Assembly: GCA_963580455.1 (NCBI GenBank)
Contig: OY756969.1
Location: 10,121,501 to 10,185,500, forward strand
DNA: 64,000 bases
Source: Euonymus europaeus
Lineage: Eukaryota; Streptophyta; Magnoliopsida; Celastrales; Celastraceae
Reading direction: 5' to 3'
Under the pieces are notes generated by a model. The model was not told the origin of the DNA and ran no database searches. It saw nothing but the letters and a program-made list of their open reading frames with translations. Made by a program: the position numbers and the translations under genes. Below, piece after piece: positions 47,115-61,290 of this stretch (positions are counted from its first letter, which is position 1; every line of letters starts with the position of its first letter).

Positions 47115-50100
47115 TCAAAATAATCCTTGAAGGTTATACTCGTAAAATTTGACATAGAGGAACAATAAAAAGTGTACGCCGATCAACTTCGATGGTCCGA
47201 AATTACTCAACTCTCTCGATGGAGGTGTTTTTATTGGTTTTGCCCAATTAAGAATGAAATTTGTTCTCTTGACAACAAAACAATCTAAGAAGTGAATACT
47301 TGTAAATTTTGACATAAAGGAACAATAAAAGGTGCGTTCCTATTAACTTTGATGTTTCGGAATTACTCAATTCTATCCGTATAGGAGCGTTTAACTATTT
47401 TGTCCATTTGTGATACAAAGTTAGGGTTTTTGGTATTGAAATAATCTATGGATCTTATACCTGTAAAATTAGAAGCAAGATAACAATAAAAAGTGTACAC
47501 CGAGGAACTTTCATGGTTCGAAATTCCTCAACTATCTCTATGAAGGAGCTTTTAACGGGTTTGTCTATTTGTCATAGAAAGTTGGTGTTTTGGCATCGAA
47601 TTAATCTGGGAAGCTTATACTCATAAACTTTGACATAGAAGAACAATAAAATGTGTACAGCGAGCAATTATGATGGTCCAATATTGATCAACTCTCTCGA
47701 TGGAGGTGTTTTTTTAATAGTTTTGTCTAATTTAGATCAAAATTTGTAATTATGAAAACAAAACAATCCATGAAGCGAATACTAGTAAATTTGGACATAA
47801 AGAAACAATAAAAAGTGCATACCTATAAAATTTGATGGTTCGGAATTGCTCAATTCTATCTGCGGAGGTGCCTTTAACAATTTTGTCCATTTATGATACA
47901 AAGTTGGGGTTTTGGCATCGAAATAATACATGGACCTTATACTCGTAAAATTTGACATAAGAGAACAATAAAAACTGTAGACCGAGCAATTTTGATAGCT
48001 TAAAATACTCAAATCTCACTATGTAGGAGCTTTTAACGATTTTGCCCATGAGGCATAGAAAGCTAGGGTTTTGGAGTCAAAATAATCCTAGAAGGTTATA
48101 CTCGTACAATTTGACATAGAAGAACAACAAAAAATGTACAACGACGAACTTTGATTGTCCGAAATTGCTCAACTCTCTCTATGGAGGTGCTTTTAACGGT
48201 TTTGTCCATTTGTCATAGAAAGTTGGTGTTTTAGCATCGAAATAATCTCAGAAGCTTATAATCGTAAAATTTGACATCGAAGAACAAAAAATATTGTACA
48301 CCGAGCAACTTCGATGGTCCGAAATTGCTCAACTCTCTCTATGGAGATCATTTTAATGGTTTTGCCAATTTAGAACGAAATTTGTCCTCTTGACGACAAA
48401 ATAATCTACGAAGCGATTACTAATACATTTGGACTAAAAAGAAAAAGTTAAAAGTGCATACCTATCAACGTCGATGATTCGGAATTACTCAATTTTATCC
48501 ATGGAGGAGCCTTTATTGGTTTTGTCCATTTGTGATACAGAGTTGGGGTTTTGGTATCTAAATAATCTATGGACCTTATACTCATAAAATTTGACATAAG
48601 AGAACAGTAAAAAGTGTACACCAAACAACTTTGATGGTTCGAAATTGCTCAACTCTCTCTATAGAGGAGCTTTTAACAGTTTTGTCTATTTTTCATAGAA
48701 TGTTGGTGTTTTGGAATCGAAATAATCTAGTAAGGTTGTACTCGTAAAATATGACATAGAAGAACAATAAAAAGTGTACACTGAGCAACTTTGACGGTCC
48801 AAAATTGCACAACTCTCTCAATGGAGTTGTTTTTGATAGTTATGTCCAATTTGGAACGAAATTTGTTCTCATGAAAACAAAAGAATCTACGAAGCGAATA
48901 CTAGTAAATTTGGACATAAAATAACAATAAAAAGTGCATACCTATCAACTTTGACGGTTCGAAATTACTCAATTCTATCGGTGCAGGAACCTTTAACGGT
49001 TTTGTCCATTTATGATACAAAGTTGGGGGTTTGGCATCGAAATAATCCATGGAGTTATACTAGTAAATTTTGACATAAGAGAACAATAAAAAAGTATACA
49101 ACGAGCAACTTTGAGGGTTCGGAATTGCTCAACTCTCTCTATGAAGGAGCTTTTAACGGTTTTGTCCATTTGTCATAGAAAAGTTGTGTTTTGGCGTCGA
49201 AATAATCTAGGAAGCTTATACTCATAAAATTTGAAATAGAGGAACAAGAAAAATTGTACACCAAGCAACTTTGATGGTTCGAAATTGCTCAACTCTCTCC
49301 ATAGAGGAGCTTTTAACGGTTTTGTCGATTTTTCATGGAAAGTTGGTGTTTTGGAATCGAAATAATATAGTAAGGTTATACTCATAAAATATGACATAGA
49401 AGAACAATAAAAAGTGTACACTGAGCAACTTTGACGGTCCAAAATTGCACAACTCTCTCAATGTAGTTGTGTTTGATAGTTATGTCCAATTTGGAACCAA
49501 ATTTGTTCTCATGAAAACAAAAGAATCTACGAAGCGAATACTAGTAAATTTGGACATAAAAAAACAATAAAAAGTGCATACCTATCAACTTTGACGGTTC
49601 GAAATTACTCAATTCTATCGGTGCAGGAACCTTTAACGGTTTTGTCCATTTATGATACAAAGTTGGGGGTTTGGCATCGAAATAATCCATGGAGTTATAC
49701 TAGTTAATTTTGACATAAGAGAACAATAAAAAAGTATACAACGAGCAACTTTGATGGTTCGGAATTGCTCAACTCTCTCTATGAAGGAGCTTTTAACGGT
49801 TTTGTCCATTTGTCATAGAAAAGTTGTGTTTTGGCGTCGAAATAATCTAGGAAGCTTATACTCATAAAATTTGAAATAGAGGAACAAGAAAAATTGTACA
49901 CCAAGCAACTTTGACGGTTCGAAATTGCTCAACTCTCTCTATAGAGGAGCTTTTAACGGTTTTGTCGATTTTTCATGGAAAGTTGGTGTTTTGGAATCGA
50001 AATAATATAGTAAGGTTATACTCATAAAATATGACATAGAAGAACAATAAAAAGTGTACACTGAGCAACTTTGACGGTCCAAAATTGCACAACTCTCTCA

Positions 50101-53100
50101 ATGTAGTTGTGTTTGATAGTTATGTCCAATTTGGAACCAAATTTGTTCTCATGAAAACAAAACAATCTACAAAGCGAATACTAGTAAATTTGGACATAAA
50201 AAAACAATAAAAAGTGCATACCTATCAACTTTGATGGTTCGAAATTACTCAATTCTATCGGTGCAGGAGCCTTTAACGGTTTTGTCCATTTATGATACAA
50301 AGTTGGGGGTTTGGCATCGAAATAATTCATGGAGTTATACTAGTAAATTTTGACATAAGAGAACAATAAAAAAGTATACAACGAGCAACTTTGACGGTTC
50401 GGAATTGCTCAACTCTCTCTATGAAGGAGCTTTTAATGGTTTTGTCCATTTTTCATAGAAAAGTCGTGTTTTGGCGTCGAAATAATCTAGGAAGCTTATA
50501 CTCATAAAATTTGAAATAGAGGAACAAGAAAAAGTGTACACCAAGCAACTTTGATGGTCCAAAATTGCTCAACTCTCTCGATGGAGGTGTTTTTAATAGT
50601 TTTATCTAATTTAGAACGAAGTTTGTTCTCATGAAAACAAAACAATCTACGAAGAGAATAATAGTAAATTTGGACATAAAGAAATAATAAAAAGTGCATA
50701 CCTATAAACTTTGATGTTTCTAAATTACTCAATTCTATCTACGGATGAGCCTTTAACGATTTTGTCCATTTATGATACAAAGTTGGGGTTTTGGCATCAA
50801 AATAATCCATGGAGCTTAAACTCGTAAAATTTGACATAAGAGAACAATAAAAATTGTAGACCGAGCAACTTTGATAGTTCGAATTACTCAAATCTCACTA
50901 TGGATGAGCATTTAATGGTTTTGCCCATTAGTCATAGAAAGTTAGGGTTTTGACATCGAAATAATCTTAAGAAGGTTATACTCGTAAAATTTGACATAGA
51001 GGAACAATAAAAAGTGTGCACCGAGCAACTTCGATGGTCAAAAATTACTCAACTCTCTCAATGGAGGTGTTTTTAATGATTTTGCCGAGTTAAGAACGAA
51101 ATTTGTTCTCTTGACAACAAAACAATCTACGAAGCAAATACTAGTAATTTTTTACATAAATAAACAATAAAAAGTGAATACTTATCAACTTTGATGGTTC
51201 GGAATTACTCAATTCTATCAGTGGAGGAGCCTTTAACGATTTTGTCCATTTGTGATACAAAGTTGAGGTTTTTGGGATCGAAATAATCTATGGAGTATAT
51301 ACCCGTAAAATTTGACATAAGAGAACAATAAAAAGTGTACGCCGAGGAACTTTTATGGTTCGGAATTCCTCAAATATCTCTATGGAGGAGCTTTTAATGA
51401 GTTTTCTGTTCGTCATAGAAAGTTGGTGTTTTTGCATTGAAATAATCTAGGGATCTAATACTCGTAAAATTTGACATAGAAGAACAATAGAAAGTGTACC
51501 CCGAGCAACTATGATGGCCCAAAATTGCTCAACTCTCTCGATGGACGTTTTTTTTTTATAGTTTTGTCTAATTTAGAAAAAAATTTGTAATCTTGAAAAC
51601 AAAATAATCTACGAAGCGAATACTAGTAAATTTGGACCAAAAGAAACAATAAAAAATGCATACCTATCAACTTTGATGGTTCGGAATTACTCAATTCTAT
51701 CCGCAGAGGAGCCTTTAACGATTTTGTCAATTTATGATACAAAGTTGCGGTTTTGGAATCGAAATAATCCGCAGAGCTTATACTCGTAAAATTGACATAA
51801 GAGAACAATAAAAACTGTAGACCGAGCAACTTTGATGGTTCAAAATACTCAAATCTCACTATGGATGAGCTTTTAACGGTTTTGCCCATTAGTCATAGAA
51901 AGCTAGGGTTTTGGAATCAAAATAATCCTAGAAGGTTATACTCGTAAAATTTGACATAGAGGAACAATAAAAAGTGTACGCCGAGCAACTTCGATGGTCC
52001 GAAATTACTCAACCCTCCCGATCGAGGTGTTTTTATTGGTTTTGCCCAATTAAGATTGAAATTTGTTCTCTTGACAACAAAACAATCTACAAAACGAATA
52101 CTAGCAAATTTTGACATAAAGAAACAACAAAATGTGCGTTCCTATCAACTTTGATGGTTCAGAATTACTCAATTCTATCCGTGGAGGAGCGTTTTAACTA
52201 TTTTATCCATTTGTGATACAAAGTTAAGGTTTTTGGCATCGAAATAATCTATGGATCTTATACCTGTAAAATTAGAAGCAAGATAACAATAAAAAGTGTA
52301 CACCGAGGAACTTTCATGGTTCGAAATTCCTCAACTATCTCTATGAAGGAGCTTTTAACGGGTTTGTCTATTTGTCATAGAAAGTTGGTGTTTTGGCATC
52401 GAATTAATCTAGGAAGCTTATACTCATAAAATTTGACATAGAAGAACAATAAAGTGTGTACACCGAGCAACTATGATTGTCCAATATTGATCAACTCTCT
52501 CGATGGAGGTGTTTTTTTAATAGTTTTGTCTAATTTAGATCAAAATTTGTAATTATGAAAACAAAACAATCCATGAAGCGAATACTAGTAAATTTGGACA
52601 TAAAGAAACAATAAAAAGTGCATACCTATAAACTTTGATGGTTCGAAATTTCTCAATTCTATCTTCGGAGGAGCCTTTAACAATTTTGTCCATTTATGAT
52701 ACAAAGTTGGGGTTTTTGCATCGAAATAATACATGGAGCTTATGCCCGTAAAATTTGACATAAGAGAACAATAAAAACTGTAGACGGAGCAATTTTGATA
52801 GCTCAAAATACTCAAATCTCACTATGTAGGAGCTTTTAACGGTTTTGCCCATGAGGCATAGAAAGCTAGGGTTTTGGAGTCAAAATAATCCTAGAAGGTT
52901 ATACTCGTACAATTTGACATAGAAGAACAACAAAAAATGTACAACGAGGAACTTTGATTGTCCGAAATTGCTCAACTCTCTCTATGGAGGTGCTTTTAAC
53001 GGTTTTGTCCATTTGTCATAGAAAGTTGGTGTTTTAGCATCGAAATAATCTCAGAAGCTTATAATCGTAAAATTTGACATAGAAGAACAAAAAATATTGT

Positions 53101-56100
53101 ACACCGAGCAACTTCGATGGTCCGAAATTGCTCAACTCTCTCTATGGAGATCATTTTAATGGTTTTGCCAATTTAGAACGAAATTTGTCCTCTTGACGAC
53201 AAAATAATCTACGAAGCGATTACTAATACATTTGGACTAAAAAGAAAACGTTAAAAGTGCATACCTATCAACGTCGATGATTCGGAATTACTCAATTTTA
53301 ACCATGGAGGAGCCTTTATTGGTTTTGTCCATTTGTGATACAGAGTTGGGGTTTTGGTATCTAAATAATCTATGGACCTTATACTCATAAAATTTGACAT
53401 AAGAGAACAGTAAAAAGTGTACACCAAACAACTTTGATGGTTCGAAATTGCTCAACTCTCTCTATAGAGGAGCTTTTAACAGTTTTGTCTATTTTTCATA
53501 GAATGTTGGTGTTTTGGAATCGAAATAATCTAGTAAGGTTATACTCGTAAAATATGACATAGAAGAACAATAAAAAGTGTACACTGAGCAACTTTGACGG
53601 TCCAAAATTGCACAACTCTCTCAATGGAGTTTTTTTTGATAGTTATGTCCAATTTGGAACGAAATTTGTTCTCATGAAAACAAAAGAATCTACGAAGCGA
53701 ATACTAGTAAATTTGGACATAAAAAAACAATAAAAAGTGCATACCTATCAACTTTAACGGTTCGAAATTACTCAATTCTATCGGTGCAGGAACCTTTAAC
53801 GGTTTTGTCCATTTATGATACAAAGTTGGGGGTTTGGCATCGAAATAATCCATGGACTTATACTAGTAAATTTTGACATAAGAGAACAATAAAAAAGTAT
53901 ACAACGAGCAACTTTGACGGTTCGGAATTGCTCAACTCTCTCTATGAAGGAGCTTTTAATGGTTTTGTCCATTTGTCATAGAAAAGTTGTGTTTTGGCGT
54001 CGAAATAATCTAGGAAGCTTATACTCATAAAATTTGAAATAGAGGAACAAGAAAAAGTGTACACCAAGCAACTTTGATAGTCCAAAATTGCTCAACTCTC
54101 TCGATGGAGGTGTTTTTAATTGTTTTATCTAATTTAGAACGAAGTTTGTTCTCATGAAAACAAAACAATCTACGAAGAGAATAATAGTAAATTTTGACAT
54201 AAAGAAATAATAAAAAGTGCATACCTATAAACTTTAATGTTTCTAAATTACTCAATTCTATCTACGGATGAGTCTTTAATGATTTTGTCCATTTATGATA
54301 CAAAGTTGGGGTTTTGGCATCAAAATAATCCGTGGAGCTTAAACTCGTAAAATTTGACATAAGAGAACAATAAAAATTGTAGACCGAGCAACTTTGATGG
54401 TTCGAATTACTCAAATCTCACTATGGATGAGCATTTAATGGTTTTGCCCATTAGTCATAGAAAGTTAGGGTTTTGACATCGAAATAATCCTAAGAAGGTT
54501 ATACTCGTTAAATTTGACATAGAGGAACAATAAAAAGTGTACACCGAGCAACTTCGATGGTAAAAAATTACTCAACTCTCTCAATGGAGGTGTTTTTAAT
54601 GATTTTGCCGAGTTAAGAACGAAATTTGTTCTCTTGACAACAAAACAATCTACGAAGCAAATACTAGTAATTTTTTACATAAATAAACAATAAAAAGTGC
54701 ATACTTATCAACTTTGATGGTTCGGAATTACTCAATTCTATCAGTGGAGGAGCCTTTAACGATTTTGTCCATTTGTGATACAAAGTTGAGGTTTTTGGGA
54801 TCGAAATAATCTATGGAGTATATACCCGTAAAATTTGACATAAGAGAACAATAAAAAGTGTACGCCGAGGAACTTTTATGGTTCGGAATTCCTCAAATAT
54901 CTCTATGGAGGAGCTTTTAATGAGTTTTCTGTTCGTCATAGAAAGTTGGTGTTTTTGCATTGAAATAATCTAGGGATCTAATACTCGTAAAATTTGACAT
55001 AGAAGAACAATAAAAAGTGTACCCCGAGCAACTATGATGGCCCAAAATTGCTCAACTCTCTCGATGGACGTGTTTTTTTTTATAGTTTTGTCTAATTTAG
55101 AAAAAAATTTGTAATCTTGAAAACAAAATAATCTACGAAGCGAATACTAGTAAATTTGGACCAAAAGAAACAATAAAAAATGCATACCTATCAACTTTGA
55201 TGGTTCGGAATTACTCAATTCTATCCGCAGAGGAGCCTTTAACGATTTTGTCAATTTATGATACAAAGTTGCGGTTTTGGAATCAAAATAATCCGCAGAG
55301 CTTATACTCGTAAAATTGACATAAGAGAACAATAAAAACTGTAGACCGAGCAACTTTGATGGTTCAAAATACTCAAATCTCTCTATGGATGAGCTTTTAA
55401 CGGTTTTGCCCATTAGTTATAGAAAGCTAGGGTTTTGGAATCAAAATAATCCTAGCAGGTTATACTCGTAAAATTTGACATAGAGGAACAATAAAAAGTG
55501 TACGCCGAGCAACTTCGATGGTCCGAAATTACTCAACCCTCCCGATGGAGGTGTTTTTATTGGTTTTGCCCAATTAAGATTGAAATTTGTTCTCTTGACA
55601 ACAAAACAATCTACAAAGCGAATACTAGCAAATTTTGACATAAAGAAACAACAAAATGTGCGTTCCTATCAACTTTGATGGTTCAGAATTACTCAATTCT
55701 ATCCGTGGAGGAGCGTTTTAACTATTTTGTCCATTTGTGATACAAAGTTAAGGTTTTTGGCATCGAAATAATCTATGGATCTTATACCTGTAAAATTAGA
55801 AGCAAGATAACAATAAAAAGTGTACACCGAGGAACTTTCATGGTTCGAAATTCCTCAACTATCTCTATGAAGGAGCTTTTAACGGGTTTGTCTATTTGTC
55901 ATAGAAAGTTGGTGTTTTGGCATCGAATTAATCTAGGAAGCTTATACTCATAAAATTTGACATAGAAGAACAATAAAGTGTGTACACCGAGCAACTATGA
56001 TTGTCCAATATTGATCAACTCTCTCGATGGAGGTGTTTTTTTAATAATTTTGTCTAATTTAGATCAAAATTTGTAATTATGAAAACAAAACAATCCATGA

Positions 56101-56150
56101 AGCGAATACTAGTAAATTTGGACATAAAGAAACAATAAAAAGTGCATACC
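47115..56150 (+). repeat. Multi-kilobase higher-order repeat, offsets 4803 and 3523 bp
   Basis: 47115-48900 matches 51917-53700 at an offset of 4802-4803 bp, and 50502-52117 matches 54025-55641 at 3523-3524 bp. The 1280-bp difference equals two 640-bp units, the extra copies at 48630-50540. The block can be followed leftward at lower identity (about 44470 onward, for example the gagatcattttaatgg marker at 44662, 48345 and 53148). The last block breaks at about 56160, where gatggttcaaaattgctc joins an internal part of the unit. Confidence 0.85.
48630..50540 (+). repeat. 640-bp tetramer, about three tandem copies
   Basis: The marker gtgcaggaac/gtgcaggagc recurs at 48981, 49621 and 50261, exactly 640 bp apart, with near-identical text between. 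Other markers such as caatgtagttgtgtttgat (about 49460 and 50100) distinguish the second and third copies from the first. Confidence 0.9.
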
Positions 56151-58260
56151 TATAAACTTTGATGGTTCAAAATTGCTCAACTCTCTCTATAGAGAAGCTT
56201 TTAACGGTTTTGTCTATTTTTCATAGAAAGTTGGTGTTTTGGAATCGAAATAATCTAGTAAGGTTATACTCGTAAAATATGACATAGAAGAACAATAAAA
56301 AGTGTACACTGAGCAACTTTGACGGTCCAAAATTGCACAACTCTCTCAATGGAGTTGTTTTTGATAGTTATGTCCAATTTGGAACGAAATTTGTTCTCAT
56401 GAAAACAAAACAATCTACGAAGCGAATACTAGTAAATTTGGACATAAAAAAACAATAAAAAGTGCATACCTATCAACTTTGACAGTTCGAAATTACTCAA
56501 TTCTATCGGTGCAGGAACCTTTAACGGTTTTGTCCATTTATGATACAAAGTTGGGGGTTTGGCATCGAAATAATCCATGGAGTTATACTAGTAAATTTTG
56601 ACATAAGAGAACAATAAAAAAGTTTACAACGAGCAACTTTGATGGTTCGGAATTGCTCAACTCTCTATATGAAGGAGCTTTTAACGGTTTTGTCCATTTG
56701 TCATAGAAAAGTTGTGTTTTGGCGTCGAAATAATCTAGGAAGCTTATACTCATAAAATTTGTAGAAGAACTATAAAAAACTTTGATGGTCCAAAATTGCT
56801 CAACTCTCTCGATGGAGGTGTTTTTAATAGTTTTGTCTAATTTAGAACGAAATTTGTTCTCATGGAAATAAAACAATCTATGAAGCAAATACAAGTCAAT
56901 TTGCACATAAAGAAACAATAAAAAGTGCATACCTATCAACTTTGATGGTTCAAAATTATTCCATTCTATCTGTGGAGGAGCCTTTAACGGTTTTGTCCAT
57001 TTGTGACATAAAGAAATAATAAAAAGTGCATACCTATCAACATAAGAAGAGCTTATGATACAAAGTTGGGGTTCGGAATTGCTCAACCCTCTCTATGGAA
57101 GAGCTTTTAACGGTTTTGTCCGTTTTTCAAAAAAAGGTTGTGTTTTGGCGTCGAAATAATCTAGGAAGCTTATACTCATAAAATTTGACATAGAGAAACA
57201 ATAAAAAGTGTACACCGAGCAACTTTAATAGTGTAAAATAGCTTAACTCTTTTGGCAGAGTTGCTTTGATCAGTTTTCTCCAATTAGGAAGATAATTTTT
57301 GTTCTTTTGACAACAAAACAATCTACGAAGCAAATACTTATAAATTTGGACATAAAGAAACAATAAAAAGTTCATACCTATCAACTTTGTTGGCTCGGAA
57401 TTACTCAATTCTATCCGTGGAGGAGCCTTTAATGGTTTTGTCCATTTGTGATACAAAGTTGGGGTCTTAGCATCGAAATAGTCTATGTTGTTTATACTCG
57501 TAAAATTTGACAGAGGAGAAAAATAAAAACTGTACGCCGAGCAATTTTGACGATTCAGAAATTCTTAACTCTCTCTATGGATGAGGTTTTAATGGTTTTG
57601 TCTATTTGTCATAGAAAGTTCTTGTTTTGGCATCGAAATAATCTCATAAGCTTATACTCGTAAAATTTGACATAGAAGAACAATAAAAAGTGTACACCGA
57701 GCAACTTTGACGGTCCAAAACTGCTCAACTCTCTCGATGAAGGTGTTTTTAATAGTTTTGTCTAATTTAGAATGAAATTTGCTCTCTTGAAAACAAAACA
57801 ATCTACGAAGCAAATACTAGTAAATTTGAACATAAAGAAACAATAAAAAGTGCATACCTATCAACTTTGATGGTTCGGAATTACTCAATTCTATCCACGG
57901 AGGTGCCTTTAATGGTTTTGTCCATTTGTGATACAAAGTTGGGGTTTTGACATCGAAATAATCCATCGAGCTTTTAACGGTTTGCTCAACTCTCCCTATG
58001 GAGGAGCTTTTGAAGGTTTTGTGTATTTGTCATAGAAAGTTGGTGTTTTGACATCAAAATAATCTAGGAAGCTTACACTCGTAAAATTTGACGTACAAGA
58101 ACAATAAAAGGTGTACACCGAGCAACTTTGATGGTCCAAAATTGCTCAACTCTCTCGATGGAGCTGTTTTTAATAGTTCTATCTAATTTAGAATGAAATT
58201 TGTTCTATTCAAAGTAAAAAAATCTACGAAACGAATACTAGTAAATTTGGACATAAAGAA

Positions 58261-61200
58261 ATAATAAAAAGTGCATACCTATCAACTTTGTTGGTTCGGA
58301 ATTACTCAATTCTATCCGCGCAGGAGCCTTTTACGGTTTTGTCCATTTGTGATACAAAGTTGGGGTTTTGGCATCGAAGTAACCCATCGAGCTTATACTA
58401 GTAAAATTTGACATATGAGAACGATAAAAAGTATACAACGAGCAACTTTGATGGTTCGGAATTGCTCAACTCTCTATATGCAGGAGCTTTTAACGGTTTC
58501 GTCCATTTTTCATAGAAAGGTTGTGTTTTGGCATTGAAGTAATCTAGGAATCTTGTACTCGTAAAATTTGACATGGAAGAACAATAAAAAGTGTACACCG
58601 AGCAACATTGAAAGTCCAAAATTGCTCAACTCTTTCGACAATGGTGCTTTGATCAGTTTTCTCCAATTAAGAAGGAAATTTGTTCTCTTGACAACAAAAC
58701 AATATACGAAGCAAATACCAGTAAATTTGGACATAAAGAAACAATAAAAAATGCATACTTATCAACTTTGATGGTTCGAAATTACTCAATTCTATCCGTG
58801 GAGGAGCCTTTAACGATTTTGTCCATTTCTGATACAAAGTTGGGGTTTTTGCATCGAAATAATCTATGGAGCTTATGCTCCTAAAGTTTTTCATAGGAGA
58901 ACAATAAAAGGTGTACGCCTAGCAACTTTGATGGTTCAGAATTGCTCGACTCTCTCTATGGAGGAGCTTTTAACAGTTTTGTCTATTTGTCATAGAAAGT
59001 TGGTGTTTTGGCATCGAAATAATCTAGGAAGCTTATACTCGTAAAATTTGACATAGAAGAACAATAAAAGTATACACCGAGCAACTTCGATGGTCCAAAA
59101 TTGATCAACTTCCTCGATGGAGGTGTTTTCAATGGTTTTGCCCAATTAAGAATGAAATTTGTTCTCTTGGCAACAAAACAATCTACGAAGCGAATACTAG
59201 TAAATTTGGACATAACGAAACAATAAAAAGTGCGTACCTATCAACTTTGATGGTTCGGAAGTACACAATTCTATCCGTGGAGGATCCTTTAACGATTTTG
59301 TCCATTTGTGATACAAAGTTGGGGTTTTTGCATCAAAATAATCTATGGAACTTATGCTCATAAAGTTTGTCATAGGAGAACAATAAAAAGTGTATTGCTC
59401 AACTCTCTCTATGGAGGAGCTTTTAACGGTTTTGTCTATTTTTCATAGAAAGTTGGTGTTTTGGCATCGAAATATTATAGGAAGCTTATTCTCGTAAAAT
59501 TTGACATAGAAGAACAATAAAAAGTATACACCGAGAAACTTCGATGGTCCAAAATTGCTCAACTTCCTCAGTGGAGGTGTTTTTAATGGTTTTGCCCAAT
59601 TAAGAACGAAATTTGTTCTCTTGACAACAAAACAATCTAGGAAGCGAATACTAGTAAATTTGGACATAACGAAATAATAAAAAGTGCATACCTATCAACT
59701 TTGTTGGTTCGGAATTACTCAATTCTATCCGCGCAGGAGCCTTTTACGGTTTTGTCCATTTGTGATACAAAGTTGGGGTTTTGGCATCGAAGTAACCCAT
59801 CGAGCTTATAATAGTAAAATTTGACATAAGAGAATAAAAAAAAGTATACAACGAGCAACTTTGATGGTTCGGAATTGCTCAACTCTCTCTATGCAGGAGC
59901 TTTTAACGGTTTCGTCCATTTGTCATAGAAAGGTTGTGTTTTGGCATTGAAGTAATCTAGGAATCTTGTACTCGTAAAATTTGACATGGAAGAACAATAA
60001 AAAGTGTACACCGAGCAACATTGAAAGTCCAAAATTGCTCAACTCTTTCGACAATGGTGCTTTGATCAGTTTTCTCCAATTAAGAAGGAAATTTGTTCTC
60101 TTGACAACAAAACAATATACGAAGCAAATACCAGTAAATTTGGACATAAAGAAACAATAAAAAATGCATACTTATCAACTTTGATGGTTCGAAATTACTC
60201 AATTCTATCCGTGGAGGAGCCTTTAACGATTTTGTCCATTTCTGATACAAAGTTGGGGTTTTTGCATCGAAATAATCTATGGAGCTTATGCTCCTAAAGT
60301 TTTTCATAGGAGAAGAATAAAAGGTGTACGCCTAGCAACTTTGATGGTTCAGAATTGCTCGACTCTCTCTATGGAGGAGCTTTTAACAGTTTTGTCTATT
60401 TGTCATAGAAAGTTGGTGTTTTGGCATCGAAATAATCTAGGAAGCTTATACTCGTAAAATTTGACATAGAAGAACAATAAAAGTATACACCGAGCAACTT
60501 CGATGGTCCAAAATTGCTCAACTTCCTCGATGGAGGTGTTTTCAATGGTTTTGCCCAATTAAGAATGAAATTTGTTCTCTTGGCAACAAAACAATCTACG
60601 AAGCGAATACTAGTAAATTTGGACATAACGAAACAATAAAAAGTGCGTACCTATCAACTTTGATGGTTCGGAAGTACTCAATTCTATCCGTGGAGGATCC
60701 TTTAACGATTTTGTCCATTTGTGATACAAAGTTGGGGTTTTTGCATCAAAATAATCTATGGAACTTATGCTCATAAAGTTTGTCATAGGAGAACAATAAA
60801 AAGTGTATTGCTCAACTCTCTCTATGGAGGAGCTTTTAACGGTTTTGTCTATTTTTCATAGAAAGTTGGTGTTTTGGCATCGAAATATTCTAGGAAGCTT
60901 ATTCTCGTAAAATTTGACATAGAAGAACAATAAAAAGTATACACCGAGCAACTTCGATGGTCCAAAATTGCTCAACTTCCTCAGTGGAGGTGTTTTTAAT
61001 GGTTTTGCCCAATTAAGAACGAAATTTGTTCTCTTGACAACAAAACAATCTAGGAAGCGAATACTAGTAAATTTGGACATAAAGAAATAATAAAAAGTGC
61101 ATACCTATCAACTTTGTTGGTTCGGAATTACTCAATTCTATCCGCGCAGGAGCCTTTTACGGTTTTGTCCATTTGTGATACAAAGTTGGGGTTTTGGCAT

Positions 61201-61290
61201 CGAAGTAACCCATCGAGCTTATAATAGTAAAATTTGACATAAGAGAATAAAAAAAAGTATACAACGAGCAACTTTGATGGTTTGGAATTT
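58261..61290 (+). repeat. 1413-bp tandem duplication (two copies plus a partial third)
   Basis: 58261-59673 is followed by 59674-61086 at an offset of exactly 1413 bp with very few differences, and a third copy continues to about 61290. The length is nine monomers minus about 27 bp, because one monomer in each copy has lost about 26 bp (gtgta joined to ttgctcaac at about 59395 and 60808). The shared deletion shows it predates the duplication. Confidence 0.92.
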
